This document shows, piece by piece, positions 23,362 through 33,424 of a stretch of DNA of 64,000 nt (position 1 is its first letter; the number at the start of each line of letters is the position of its first letter). The notes under the pieces are model-generated. The model was not told the DNA's origin. It saw nothing but the letters and a program-made list of their open reading frames with translations, and made no database searches. A program made the translations under genes and the position numbers. The DNA is taken from the NCBI RefSeq assembly GCF_003597395.2, contig NC_133772.1:137125579-137189578 (forward strand). The letters are read 5' to 3'. Origin of the DNA: Chelonoidis abingdonii (Eukaryota > Chordata > Testudines > Testudinidae).

Positions 23362-24425
23362 CTGTTAGCCAACAATATATATATTAGATGTAGTACACAC
23401 CACAGTAATAGGTATTATTCACACCGTATTAATATAACATACATTACATAGATAAGTGTTGAGAAGTTATGTTAACTGAATGTATTATGATTAAGGCTAA
23501 GATTCTGTCATGGATATTTTTAGTAAAAATCATGGACAGCTCATGGGCAATAATGAAAAATTCATGGAAGTCCATGACCTGTCCTTGACTTTTACTAAAA
23601 ATATCCATGACAAAATGTGGCGCCTGGGCAACTGCCAGTGAGCTGGGAACTCCAGAGGCCCCCCACAGCTCCACTGGTGGCTCCAAGCTCCAGGGGTCTC
23701 CCCTGCCACAGCGATGGCAGGGAGCTCTGAGGGTTCTCCCTTGCCACTCAGGTTGGCCAGGAGCAGGGGGGGTCCCCTCTGCCACCGCTGGTGGCTGGGA
23801 GCAGTCGGGTTTCCCCTTGCTGCCCAGGGTGGCCAAGAGCTGCAGGGATCCACCCTGCTATCTTCCATGACTGATAGTGGCAAGGGTTCCCTGTGCTGCC
23901 CGTGGCGGTCGGGAGCTGTGGGGGCACTGCCTGCCACCCGCAGCTGGAGCTCTCAGCCAGTGCTGGCTGAAGTCATGGCCTAAATTATGATATACCTACA
24001 ATTCTTTTCACCAATGTCAAGTATCCCACAATTCTTTGCAAAGCTGAAGTTAGCTTTGACATGAGAAAATAGGAAGCTTGTCCAAAATAGGATATAGAGA
24101 AAGGGACAGAACAGCTAGTTAAGGAACTGGTACGAACTAGTGGGTTATATCCTAGTTACTCTGTAAAGTACTTTCTGGCTTGTATATCAGTCTGCTATAA
24201 ATACATGGTCTTAAATGCATATTTCAGGGCACGCCTTCTGTGTAAGATAAAGATGCTGCGAGATAAGAATTGCTTCCTTGAAGGAGAATGTGTATGTCTT
24301 CTTTTCATATTGCACTGTTTTGTCATTAGACAATAAATTTGGCTAAGTTTGGTTATTGGGGCTCTTGAAAATGTTTAATAACAAACCGTGAGTATAATCA
24401 AAACAATTGGCTATACAATTAATCA
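23362..24425 (+). mobile_element. Solo LTR inserted in CR1
   Basis: This block separates two colinear parts of one CR1. It begins TGTTAGCCAACAATATA and ends about ACAATTAATCA. It contains a TATA-like CTATAAATA (24194-24202) and, 130 bp later, AATAAA at 24332-24337, the order expected in an LTR. No retroelement genes are present, and a target-site duplication is not clear. It carries another repeat at about 23505-23985. Confidence 0.55.
23505..23985. repeat. Repeat with terminal hairpin nested in the LTR
   Basis: At 23513-23543 and 23583-23612 two copies of TCATGGATATTTTTAGTAAAA-type sequence face each other as an inverted repeat. The following 370 bp are GC-rich and built of loose repeats of 'ctgccac...gg.gg.tggc.gggagc'. 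It is a non-coding element, and its GC content is unlike that of the surrounding LTR. Long frames on both strands here are composition artefacts. Confidence 0.5.
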
Positions 24426-24430
24426 GCAAC

Positions 24431-24785
24431 TCCTACTTGAAAGTCCCCTGTCTGTGCATCTAAGGATCGCATTAGCCCCTTTGACCACAGCATTGCACTG
24501 GGTGCTTTTGTTTAGCTGATTATCCCCCATGACCCCCATATCTTTTTTGGAGTCACTGCTTCCCAGGATAGAGTCTCCCACATTGTAAGTATGGCCTACG
24601 CTCTACGTTCCTAGATGTAGACATTTACATTTGGCCGTGTTAAAATGCAATCTGTTTGCTTTCACAGTGTACCAAGCAATTCAAATCACCTTGTGTCAGT
24701 GACCTGTTCTCTTCATTATTTATCACTCCTCCAATTTTTGTGTCAGCCTCAAACTTTATCCGTTTAATCATCACTCTTTGAACCT
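24431..24785 (-). mobile_element. CR1 LINE, continuation upstream of the split
   Basis: Phrases such as TAAGGATCGCATTAGCCCC, TTCCCAGGATAGAGTC and GTAAGTATGGCCTACGCTC, as well as ATTTATCACTCCTCCAATTT, are the reverse complement of CR1 ORF2 C-terminal sequence in its usual order. It continues the copy at 22812-23360. Confidence 0.8.
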
Positions 24786-24899
24786 GCTGTGTTCAGCAGA
24801 AATCCTGCACTCCAGTGCATATCACAGTAGCCACTGATATGATGTACAGGACAAAGTGATGTGATACCTGCAGTGGAATTGGCTGGCAAAATTGGGGTC

Positions 24900-25185
24900 A
24901 GTGAGAGAGGAGCGATGGTCTTGTGCAGTGATTCTCAAACTTTTGTATTGGTGTCCCCTTTCACATGGCAAGCCTCTGAGTGTGACCCCCCCTTATCAAT
25001 TAAAAAAATGTTTTTATCTATTTAACACTATTATAAATGCTGGATGAAAAGTGGACCTTGGGATAGAGGCTGACAGCTCGCGACCCACATGTAATAATCT
25101 TGTGACCCCCTGAGGGGTCCCAACCCCCAGTTTGAGAATCCCTAGTCTTGTGGCTAAGGCACTGGATTGGAATTCTGAAGTACAG
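24900..25185 (+). repeat. SINE relic split by a hAT element
   Basis: Joining 24900-24925 to 25145-25185 across the insertion restores a SINE-like sequence of the type 'gatggtcttgtggctaaggcactgga'. The reading is MIR or tRNA-like. Confidence 0.5.
24926..25144. mobile_element. Short non-autonomous hAT element, 219 bp
   Basis: The ends are CAGTGATTCTCAAACTTTTG and CCCAGTTTGAGAATCCCTA, inverted repeats of the same hAT type as at 10845-11620. A perfect 8-bp target-site duplication, GTCTTGTG, flanks it at 24918-24925 and 25145-25152. Confidence 0.9.
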
Positions 25186-25194
25186 CTGGTCAAA

Positions 25195-25715
25195 AATCTT
25201 CCCATCAAAACAGTTTTTGATGGAAAACTGGGTATTCAACAAAACTTTTTTTTTTCCAGACAGTGTATGCTTGCAATGAGAGTTAACAGAAATATGTCAA
25301 TTCTCAATGGCTCCACTTTGTCTCATGGGACTTGTAGGTTCAACTATCTTAGAGTCCCATTCTCCTCTATGGGCTGGGCTCTCTGGCTGGACTACATTTC
25401 CCATAATGCATGACTACCAGGAACTCTTGTGATGGATACCTCCACCTCACCAAGAATGAAGAAAGTGGGGCATCATGGGGCGATGTACTCCAGCCAGAGA
25501 GCCTGGCCCATAGGGGAGAATAGGAGCATAAGGTATTCAAACTTCAAATTCCAGGAAGCATGATGGCACCAACTTGAATTAAAATATTTTGGATTTAAGC
25601 CTAACCTTTTAGTTTTCAATTAAAAAAAAAGATCATTTGTCAACATTTTCCACAGGGAAAACAGCCCCTATTTTCCAAAATGAGGTTTTCAAGTTTGGGT
25701 TAAAATCCCAGCTGT
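25195..25715. mobile_element. Foldback DNA element
   Basis: Outer arms begin AGCTGGTCAAAAATCTTCCC. Inner arms of about 60 bp around 25355-25415 and 25465-25530 are close inverted copies: GGGCTCTCTGGCTGGACTAC faces GTACTCCAGCCAGAGAGCC. No coding sequence. The whole is a palindromic transposable element, probably two nested families. Confidence 0.6.
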
Positions 25716-25719
25716 GCCA

Positions 25720-26850
25720 TAAACGTCCCATCTGACTTATAAAGCAGGGTTATCATTTAGACCATAAATACTAATGTTGCCTTTAAATGTAAGAGCCTTG
25801 TTCTTGGCAGGCTAAAAACATCTTGACATCTTGCCTCACGTTGATCATCTAAAAGAGCTTTCGTTTGCCTGCCCTCATCGGTACAAATCGTATATAAAAT
25901 AAAACTTTTGTTTCTATAGAGCTCAAATCCCTGCTCATACATACCAACCTCCATGCATAGTAAGACAGTGCTTCTGAAAGCAACAAGAGTGAGATCACTC
26001 ATTCCATTACTTTTAATGGGTTAGTCCGCAGTGGCCCACCTGGTGCTCATGTTGCTAAATATAGCAGGGTTGAGTGGCACCAGCAAACACATCTAATTGT
26101 CATGCAGCAGATTTTTACAGTAGATGTCTCATGCTGATTTACCACACTCGTCATTTGAAAGATAAAGCATGCACAGGATAAAAGCCTCGGAGATGCCTTA
26201 CAGATGGTTCACTTACAGCCCCTGAACTTGTCTTGGAAACAGTTGGATTTGAAGCCATTGCAAATGTTTGAAATATCTACACAACATATTTATCTTAGCT
26301 CATAGCTTCAGCACTTAGTGTGTCCTGCAGTCTGTTACCACAGAGTGAGGGCTTTTGCATCTGCCTGTCGGAAAAATGTCCCAGTGATCGTTCTCATGAG
26401 ATTAATGTAACAGAAAATGTTATAAATATATAAATGCAATGGGACAAATGCATCTTTGGAACAACCTTGCTGGCTCTGATGGAGTTATGCCTGGGATAAA
26501 ATTGGACCAGTGTATTTAACTGTGGTGAATTTAACTTGTGTGGGTATAAATATAAATGCTTTGTGCTTAAAGCAGTATGGAGAAGTAGCATTAAAATAGA
26601 CCCGATGTTGCAAAAAAATCTGTTGTATCTCACATAACTAGTTATCACAAATGAACCAAACCAAGAAACCGAAAACAATGTGCTAAATTGATAACAAGGA
26701 ATTGAGTTAATGTGTCCCACTTCTTAGGGTGAAATTCATACTACATCTAATTGGTTTTTGCACAAGTTACTACTCGAGGGCTGGAGGGAAGGATTCTGCC
26801 CTGCAGCCTGGAGCCAGAGCAAAGAAAAATTGGATGCAGCAACTCTGTGA
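25720..26850. other. No gene or recognised repeat
   Basis: No supportable feature. Confidence 0.4.
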
Positions 26851-26859
26851 CTCTTTTGC

Positions 26860-26982
26860 TAGGGTGACCAGCTAGCAAGTATGAAAAATCGGGACAGGGG
26901 TGGTGGGTAATAGGAGCCCATATAAAAAAAAGCCCCAAATATCAGGACTGTCTCTATAAAACTGGGACATCTGGTCACCCTA
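26860..26982. mobile_element. MITE with TAGGGTGACCAG ends, 123 bp
   Basis: The ends TAGGGTGACCAGCTAGC and ATCTGGTCACCCTA are inverted. The flanks CTCTTTTGC (26851-26859) and CTCCTTTGC (26983-26991) are a target-site duplication of about 8-9 bp with one change, as expected for hAT-type insertion. Confidence 0.85.
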
Positions 26983-27004
26983 CTCCTTTGCAGACTCTGG
27001 TCTT

Positions 27005-27510
27005 GATCTCAATTTGAATATAATTCAACAATGTGATGTGGTTGCAAAAAAAGCTATTGTCATTCTGGGGTGTATGAACAGGAGTACTGTATGTAAGAGA
27101 TGGGAAGTAACCATCCTGCTCTACTCAGAATGGGCGAGTCTTCAGCTGGAGTACTGTGTCCAATTCTGGCGCCACTCCTTAGGAAATATGTGGACAAACT
27201 GGAGAGAGTCCAGAAGAGAGCAACAGAAATGATAAAAGGTTTAGAAAACCTGACCTATGAAAAGAGGTTAAAAAAATTGGGCAAGTCTAGTCTTGAGAAA
27301 AGAAGACTGAGGGGGGAACCCGGTAACAGTCTTCAAATGTGTTAAAGGCTGTTATAAAGAGGACCATGTTTTCCATGTCACTGAAGGTAGGACAAGAAGT
27401 AATGGGCTTAATCTGCAGCAAGGGAGACTTAGGTTATATATTAAGAACAAATTTTTAACTATGAGGGTAGTTAAGCTCCGGAATAGGCTTTCAAGGCAGT
27501 CACTGGAAAG
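27005..27510 (+). mobile_element. CR1 LINE fragment
   Basis: The plus-strand frames contain LEYCVQFWRHSLGNMW and, one frame over, YVDKLERVQKRATEMIKGLE and SLEKRRLRGEPGN, the C-terminal part of CR1 ORF2; a frameshift lies near 27180. The copy is truncated at its 5' side and ends at the DIRS border near 27511. Confidence 0.85.
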
Positions 27511-27813
27511 TTTTCCCCTAGCGGTACCTGTTGGGTTGGCTGTGGAGCCCCATGGAATCGTGCTGCTGTCTCTTCAGTTTCTGTCGACCTGCTGCCACTT
27601 CAGTTCCTTCTTGCCGGATACTCCGACAGAGGGGAAGCAGCGTGGGTTTGGAATGGATATGAGCAACACATCTCGAAGAACAACAGTTAAGAATGATAGG
27701 TAACTTTTTTCTTTTTTGAGTGATTGCTAGTGTCAATTCCAAGTAGGTGACTGCCAAGCAGTCCCTAGGAGGAGGGATCGGAGTTCACCGAGTCACAGAA
27801 TGCAGAATCGTCT

Positions 27814-28593
27814 CTAGCCTGCTATGTAATGGCATAGTGCAACATAAAGATGTGAAGAGATGACCATGTTGCCACCCTGCAGATGTTTTGAATAGGAACC
27901 TGCGCAAGGAATGCTGCAGATGAAGCTTGCGCTCTCGTGGAGTGCACTGTTAATGCTGGGGCCAGTATCTTTGCTAGGTCTTAGCACGCCCTGATACATG
28001 AACCATGAAGAGAACCTTTGGGATGACACAGGGAGCCTCCTCATCTGGTCAGCAATTGCATTGAAGAGCTGTGTTGATTTAAAAAATGGCTTTGTCCGCT
28101 CAATGTAAAAGGCTAACACTTGTCTGACATCCAGGGAATGGAGCATCCGTTCCCTGTTATCAGCATGGGGCTTACGGAAGAACACTTGAAGAATAATGTC
28201 CTGATTCACGTGAAATTGTGAAACTACCTTCGGGAGGAAAACTGGGTGTGGCTGCAACTGCACCTTGTCTTTATAAAACACAGTATAAGGGGGCTCGGAC
28301 ATCAGGGCCCTGAGCTCAGACAGCCTTGTGGCTGACATTATAGCCAGTAGGAATGCCAACTTCCAAAAAAGTAAAGTAGAGAACATGTTGCTAGGGGCTC
28401 GAAGAGAGGGCCTATCAGCCTCGAGAGCACCAGGTTGAGATCCCCTGGGGGAAATCGGCTGACTTACTTGAGGGTACAGTCTATCTAGCCCTTTGAAGAA
28501 GCGGCCAGCCATGGCGTTAGTGAATACTGACCATCCAGCTGAGCCAGGATGGAAAGCTGAAATAGCAGCCAAGTGCACCTTTATTGATGACAC
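27814..28593 (-). pseudogene. DIRS tyrosine recombinase relic
   Basis: A 259-codon frame reads IKVHLAAISAFHPG, then MAGRFFKGLDRLYPQVSQP, FWKLAFLLAIMSATRLSELR, and LDVRQVLAFYIERTKPF. In this family the recombinase cuts and rejoins DNA to integrate a circular cDNA. The first catalytic arginine region is recognisable in SATRLSELRAL. The end is degraded: the H-x-x-R and tyrosine motifs near the C-terminus cannot be pointed out with confidence. It ends before the left complementary region. Confidence 0.8.
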
Positions 28594-28992
28594 CTCCAGG
28601 CCCTACTGTTTTAGGTGAAGTAAATAGACCAGGATGAAAGGAATCGATAACTGTAACAGAGGAGTGCCCTTCTGCAGTGACCAAATTGGGAACCTCTTCC
28701 TCTCAGCCAGATAGGTGGCCCGAGTGGATGGCTTTCTGCTGCCGAGGAGAACCTCCCTAACTGAGTCTGAGCTTGCAAGCTCTAACGGGTTCAGCCATGC
28801 AGTTTCCAGCTGTTAGATGGAGATACTCTAGATTGGGATGCTGGAGGTGGCCGGGGTCCTGCATGCTCAAGTCCAGGACCAGAGGCAGAGTTATAGGCGT
28901 GTCCACTGACAGATGTAGAATCGTGGTGAACCAGCGCTGATGTGCCCATGCTAGTGCTATCAAGATTATTGCTGCTCCCTCTCGTCAGACTT

Positions 28993-29820
28993 TCAGCAGG
29001 ACCTTGCGAATGAGTGGAAGGGCAGGAATGCATAGAGCAGGTGCCCCTTCCAAGGGAGGAGAAAGGCGTCAGTGAGCAAGCCTGGGCTGTGATTCAGGAA
29101 GGAACAGAACTGTTGACACTTCCTATTGCACCATGTCACGAACAGGCCTATCTGGGGAAATCTCCACCTTTGGAAGATGTTGATCGTGACATCTGAGCAG
29201 AGGGACCACTCGTGGCCACGAAAGGACCTGTTGAGGTCACCAGCAAGTTCATTCTGCGAGCCCAGAAGGTACGATGCCTCCAAATATATCAAGTCCCACA
29301 GCTTTAGGGCTTCCTGAGACAGAGAAGGAGCGAGCACCACCCTGCCTGTTTATATAAAAGATCACTGTCATATTGTCTGTCAGTACTGACACATATCTAT
29401 CCTGTAGATGGGTTTGGAATGTCTAGCAAACGAGGCAAACCAAACACAGCTCCTTGACATTGACGTGCAGCGAAAGTTCTGCCTGGGACCAGAGACCTTG
29501 GGTTCTGAGTCTTCCTACATGTGCCCCCCCATCCCATCACCAACGCATCTGTGACTAGGGACAGCAATGGTTGAGGCCTGGAGAAGGGCACTCCCACATA
29601 CATGGCTTGCTGATCAAGCCACCACTGGAGGGACTCGAGGACTGGAGGAGTGAGTGAGACCAATTTGTCTAGGTGGTCTCAGTTCAGGCTGTATACCTGG
29701 GCTAGCCAAGCCTGAAAGGGACGGAGCCGTAGTCTGGCATGCTGTACCACATACATGCAAGTAGCCATATGTCCAAGCAGTTTCAGGCAATTTTGCGCCA
29801 TAGTAATGGACCTGCCTTTC
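28993..29820 (-). pseudogene. DIRS reverse transcriptase C-terminus and RNase H relic
   Basis: In order on the minus strand: GYLHVCGTACQ-side sequence whose other frame reads LLGHMATCMYVVQHARLRLR; then SLTPPVLESLQWWLDQQAMY, SRPQPLLSLVTDALVMGWGG (RNase H start; the usual TDAS is TDAL here); and LIYLEASYLLGSQNELAGDL followed by RSFRGHEWSLCSDVTINIF. Several frame changes separate the pieces. The palm of the reverse transcriptase is missing, removed by the deletion sealed by the 67-bp patch at 29826-29892. Confidence 0.75.
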
Positions 29821-29825
29821 TTTCT

Positions 29826-29892
29826 GAGCAAGGATGAGAGCACATCTCCTGGCTCCTCTCCAGTACCCTAAGCCATGTGCCACGCTGTCTCT
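29826..29892. repeat. 67-bp templated patch copied from 32263-32329
   Basis: All 67 bases are identical and in the same orientation to 32263-32329, where the sequence is in its natural place inside a MIR-type SINE. In the DIRS element it lies exactly where gag sequence stops and late reverse-transcriptase sequence begins, so it marks a deletion junction filled with DNA copied from about 2.4 kb away. Confidence 0.85.
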
Positions 29893-31346
29893 TTCTTTCT
29901 GATTGGCCACCTCCACTACCAGAGTACCCAGTTTTGGATGAGTATACAGATACTCATACCCCTTAGAGGGCACAAAGTACTTCCTCTCTACCCCTTTTGC
30001 CGTGTGGAGGGGAAGAGAGGTGAGTGTTTGTCACAACACCTTAGTGGTGTAATATATAGTCTTAATGAGGGGCAAAGCCACTCTCAAAGGACCTTCAAGG
30101 ACCAGAATGTCAGCCATAGGCTCAGTCTCCTCCGAGACCTCCTCCGCCTGCATGCTTAAGTTTTGAGCCACCCTTCTGAGCAACTCTTGGTATGCCCTAT
30201 TGTCCATGGCAGGCAGTGTGATGGAAGTGTTCGCCACCACTTCATCCTGGGAGGATGAGGAAGATGCCCACAGGGGCATCGGGTCTTCCTGCCCCTCTGA
30301 TTCACGGGGATTCCCTTGCACTGAAATGCCCTGTGCGGTGCTGGGCTTGGGGTTGTCTCAGTACTGGCCCCGATGCTAAGTCCCACAGTGGTATCAGTGC
30401 TGGCCTGCGTGCCCATCTCCTGCCCTCGCGGAGGTTCCCAGGCTACCAATGTCAATGATGAAGGGACCCATGCCTCTGAAACCACCGACAAGGATCTGGT
30501 AGGCCCAAGGGATCCAGGAGGACCACTGAGCCGGTGCATGCCATTGCGGAAGCCAGGACATCATGGATAGTGTCTGCCCTTCCTCCTGCCTTGAGCAGTG
30601 GCAGTAGAGGCATATGACTCAGCCTCTGAGTCTGACAAGGACTCCGATCCAGGTGACTAACGCAATGCGGAGCAAGAAAGTGCCGGGGAACTGTGTCGAG
30701 GTGAGGGTGAGCGGTGCCCGTCATTGTCAGCTTGCCTCTAGAGGACACAGTGCCTCTTTGTGGCACTGATGCGGATGGGGGCAGTGTCATCGCTATGAGG
30801 TCCCTAGCCACCTCAAAAGGTGTTCAACGTAGATAGAAGGTCTATGTCCTCCTTCCAACACTCCCACGCTGGGGAGTCCACTAGAACTGGACTCGACGGA
30901 CATCGCCGTGAGACCTGAGTCAACGGTGCCAGCAGAGTTGGACCCAGAGCAGGGTGTCCTCACGTGGGACACACCACGTTAGTGCCTCCTCGCTCAACTA
31001 CTTTAGTGGGAGAGCGACCTCTGTTCATCTTCTTCTTCTTGTGCTGCACCGGTGACTGGGAGCAGTGCCGGGCACTTGCACTGGAGGTCTTTAGTACTGA
31101 GGAATGGCGGTGCCAAAGGTCCCTGGAGCCCAAGTCCTTTCGCAGCCTCTCTTACCCCACCCCCGTCCTGATTTTTCACACTTGCTATCTGATCACCCTA
31201 GTCCTTGGACGGACGCCTCTGCAGATCTTATACTTATCCATTTGATGGGCTTCCCCCAAGCACTTCGTACAGAAGTCGTGTGGGTCTCCCTTTGGCATAG
31301 GCTTCAGACAGGACCTGCACCATTTGAAACCCTGAGACCGAGGCAT
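29893..31346 (-). pseudogene. DIRS gag relic
   Basis: From ATG at 31346 the minus strand reads MPRSQGFKWCRSCLKPMPKG then DFCTKCLGEAHQMDKYKICR, a Cys/His zinc-binding start typical of this gag. Further on come AYQELLRRVAQNLSMQAEEV and LRVALPLIKTIYYTTK, then MPSKGYEYLYTHPKLGTLVV. Stops and frame shifts separate these, and 31154-31203 is a foreign patch. Gag in this family packages the RNA. Confidence 0.7.
31154..31203 (-). repeat. Half of a TAGGGTGACCAG MITE inside DIRS gag
   Basis: On the minus strand AGGGTGATCAGATAGCAAG and 'gtgaaaaatcaggacgggggtgg' match the left half of the MITE at 26860-26982. Only about 50 bp are present and the other half is missing. Gag coding sequence resumes directly on either side. 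Confidence 0.7.
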
Positions 31347-31724
31347 GCTCAAGTCTCTGGAAACGAAGTGAGGGGGGAACCCCCCAACTGAAACTTATCT
31401 AAAACTAACTAAGACTATTTGAACTAACTAACACTAAGATTTTAACTATTTACAGGTAACAATTAACAAAAGTCCACCAGGGAATTGGTTGCTGTTAGCA
31501 AGAGAGTAGCTGCTCCAACGACCATCACTGGTGGTAAGAAGGAACTGAGGAGGCACCGGGTCAGCAGGGTCCTGTATTCACCATCATGAAGGCGCAACTC
31601 CAAGGGGCTCCACAGCCGACTCGACAGGTACCGCTAGGGAAAAAATCTTTCGGCGACTGTGCACACGTGGTGCTCACGCACCTACTTGGAATCGACATGA
31701 GCAGCCACTCAAAGAAGAATTTCA

Positions 31725-32110
31725 TCTTGTGTGTCTGATCCTGTAGTGCCTTTGGCATGCAAAACTCACTTCAGTGGGAACTGTATGGATGTAAAGAGAA
31801 AAGGATTAGGCCCTTACGAAATACAGCCCTCAGCCATTTATACTCTCCCCTTACATCAGACCACAACATCTACAGCATAGGAGGGGGAAAAGGGCATATA
31901 TTTACCTCATAAAAATAAACAGGAGTCTCTGCTACATTCCTGGATTTATTCATTCTGAATAATACTTGTCAAAATTACATTTGCTTGTGTTGTTCAGCCA
32001 AGCAATAGCTGGAGTGATATCAAGTAAGCGGTTCTGACATCTTCAGTAACAATGAGAGTGAGGAAAGGCTTGTGTAAAACTGGAGTGGTTCTTGTAAACT
32101 GAAGTATTTA
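31725..32110. other. No gene or clear repeat
   Basis: A short hairpin-type phrase (ACTTCAGTGGGAACTG) lies near 31768. Otherwise no supportable feature. Confidence 0.35.
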
Positions 32111-32111
32111 G

Positions 32112-32335
32112 TAATAAATCATAAGATTTATCCTTTACATAGCGTGTTTCATCCATGGATCTCAAGGCAAAGGTGGGAAAGTATCATAACCCCCTTTTTA
32201 TGGGTGGGAACACAGAGAGTCTAAATGCATTTCCCGATGGTCACTTTGCCCAGACAGCGGCAGAGCAAGGATGAGAGCACATCTCCTGGCTCCTCTCCAG
32301 TACCCTAAGCCATGTGCCACGCTGTCTCTCCTAAC
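32112..32335 (-). repeat. MIR-type SINE, donor of the 67-bp patch
   Basis: The plus strand shows the reverse complement of a MIR: 'catccatggatctcaagg', 'aacccccttttta', 'gggaacacagagag', 'cagcggcagagcaagg', 'acgctgtctctc'. The segment 32263-32329 lies in its expected position within this repeat and is also present at 29826-29892. Confidence 0.7.
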
Positions 32336-32339
32336 ATCT

Positions 32340-33264
32340 TTGAAGCCACAAGGTTTTAGAAATTACCTCTTGCTGGAGGGAATTTAACAATAAATAATTA
32401 AACTCCAAGTGCGTTAGTGAGAGCAGTGGGTGCCGACTACTTCTGACAAACAGGTCAACAGAGTTCACTATGATAATGTATCACTGAGATTGCTGATCAA
32501 GCCCCTTTAGCATGGGTTAATTGGGTCTTGGGTAGTGATGCATATGGCCGACATGCTTAAAGAAACACCTAGATGCCTGATAACTGTCTGTAAGGGAATT
32601 ACAGTTCTAAGATAACTGAATCATATCAACCTCCATTGTGGTCAAATGGTTAAATTCTCTACCATCACCGAGCCAAGTTTTATCCATTTTATAGAAAGGA
32701 GAACACTGGCAGCTCTAAGGAATTGTGACTAGCAACCTCTCGCTTGGTTCAGCTAGCAGAGCTTCTCTTTTAGCATGGAGCAGCACAGTCCTCAATTCAA
32801 GTACTTTTTTTTTTTTAATAGAGGTGCTCCCTGTTCATCTATGTAGTTGCACAAGAGCCTCCCTTTATATATGTTTCTGTAGTAAAGGTCACATGGAATA
32901 ATTCACTCATTACTAGTGTGTCATGTGGACGAACTTGAAAGTCCCTCAGGACTGGTTGTCTCCTGCATGTTCATTTTACTCACCGGTATCATGTCAATGT
33001 GTCTGCCTAAATATAGCTTCTGTGAAGAGCATTTGTAAGTTTCCTGTTACAGTCTCACTCACAGTTACCTTACAGTAAATGGAAGAAAATCAATGTAATC
33101 TCCATTCCATGCTGCACGTTACTGCAGCTAACTGGAAACTTTGGCCAGATTGAGTGTCTTTGCATGGAAGTCCTTCTCATTTGGGGTTGGGATTTTGGGG
33201 GGAATAAAATCCAATTTGATCACTTAAAAACACTCTTTTGCCTTTTGTTACATGTGCACTGCAG
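32340..33264. other. No gene or recognised repeat
   Basis: No supportable feature. Confidence 0.4.
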
Positions 33265-33418
33265 ATACATCTCACAGGAACTGATGATGCAGAAACCATG
33301 GCGCCCATGGACACAGTTGGAAATGTAAACCCTGGATTAATTGACTCTATATTGGATTTGGATTTGACTATATCAGCAGCTTTGATGAAGCAAATTAAAT
33401 GGATGATTCAGATTCAAG
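33265..33418 (+). other. Candidate coding exon (unrecognised)
   Basis: It is preceded by a pyrimidine-bearing acceptor (GTGCACTGCAG|AT, cut after 33264) and followed by CAAG|GTAATC. Within it ACCATGG at 33295-33301 gives an excellent Kozak start; from 33298 the frame reads MAPMDTVGNVNPGLIDSILD and ends LMKQIKWMIQIQ, leaving one base of the next codon. It does not resemble any protein I recognise. It might be a start exon of an unknown plus-strand gene or simply chance; nothing confirms transcription. Confidence 0.2.
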
Positions 33419-33424
33419 GTAATC

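Larger units (their letters stand above)
27511..31722 (-). mobile_element. DIRS-type retrotransposon, decayed 4.2-kb copy
   Basis: Gene order on the minus strand is gag (from 31346), reverse transcriptase/RNase H (about 29820-28993), then tyrosine recombinase (28593-27814), as in DIRS elements. Sequences at the right end (about 31595-31722) recur inverted at the left in two blocks: the outer GCGGTACCTGT block near 27521, and the inner TCAATTCCAAGTAGGTG block at 27733-27750, which on the right lies outermost. This is the inverted terminal repeat plus internal complementary region of DIRS elements. DIRS elements integrate without target duplication, and none is seen. Most of the reverse transcriptase is deleted. 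Confidence 0.85.
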
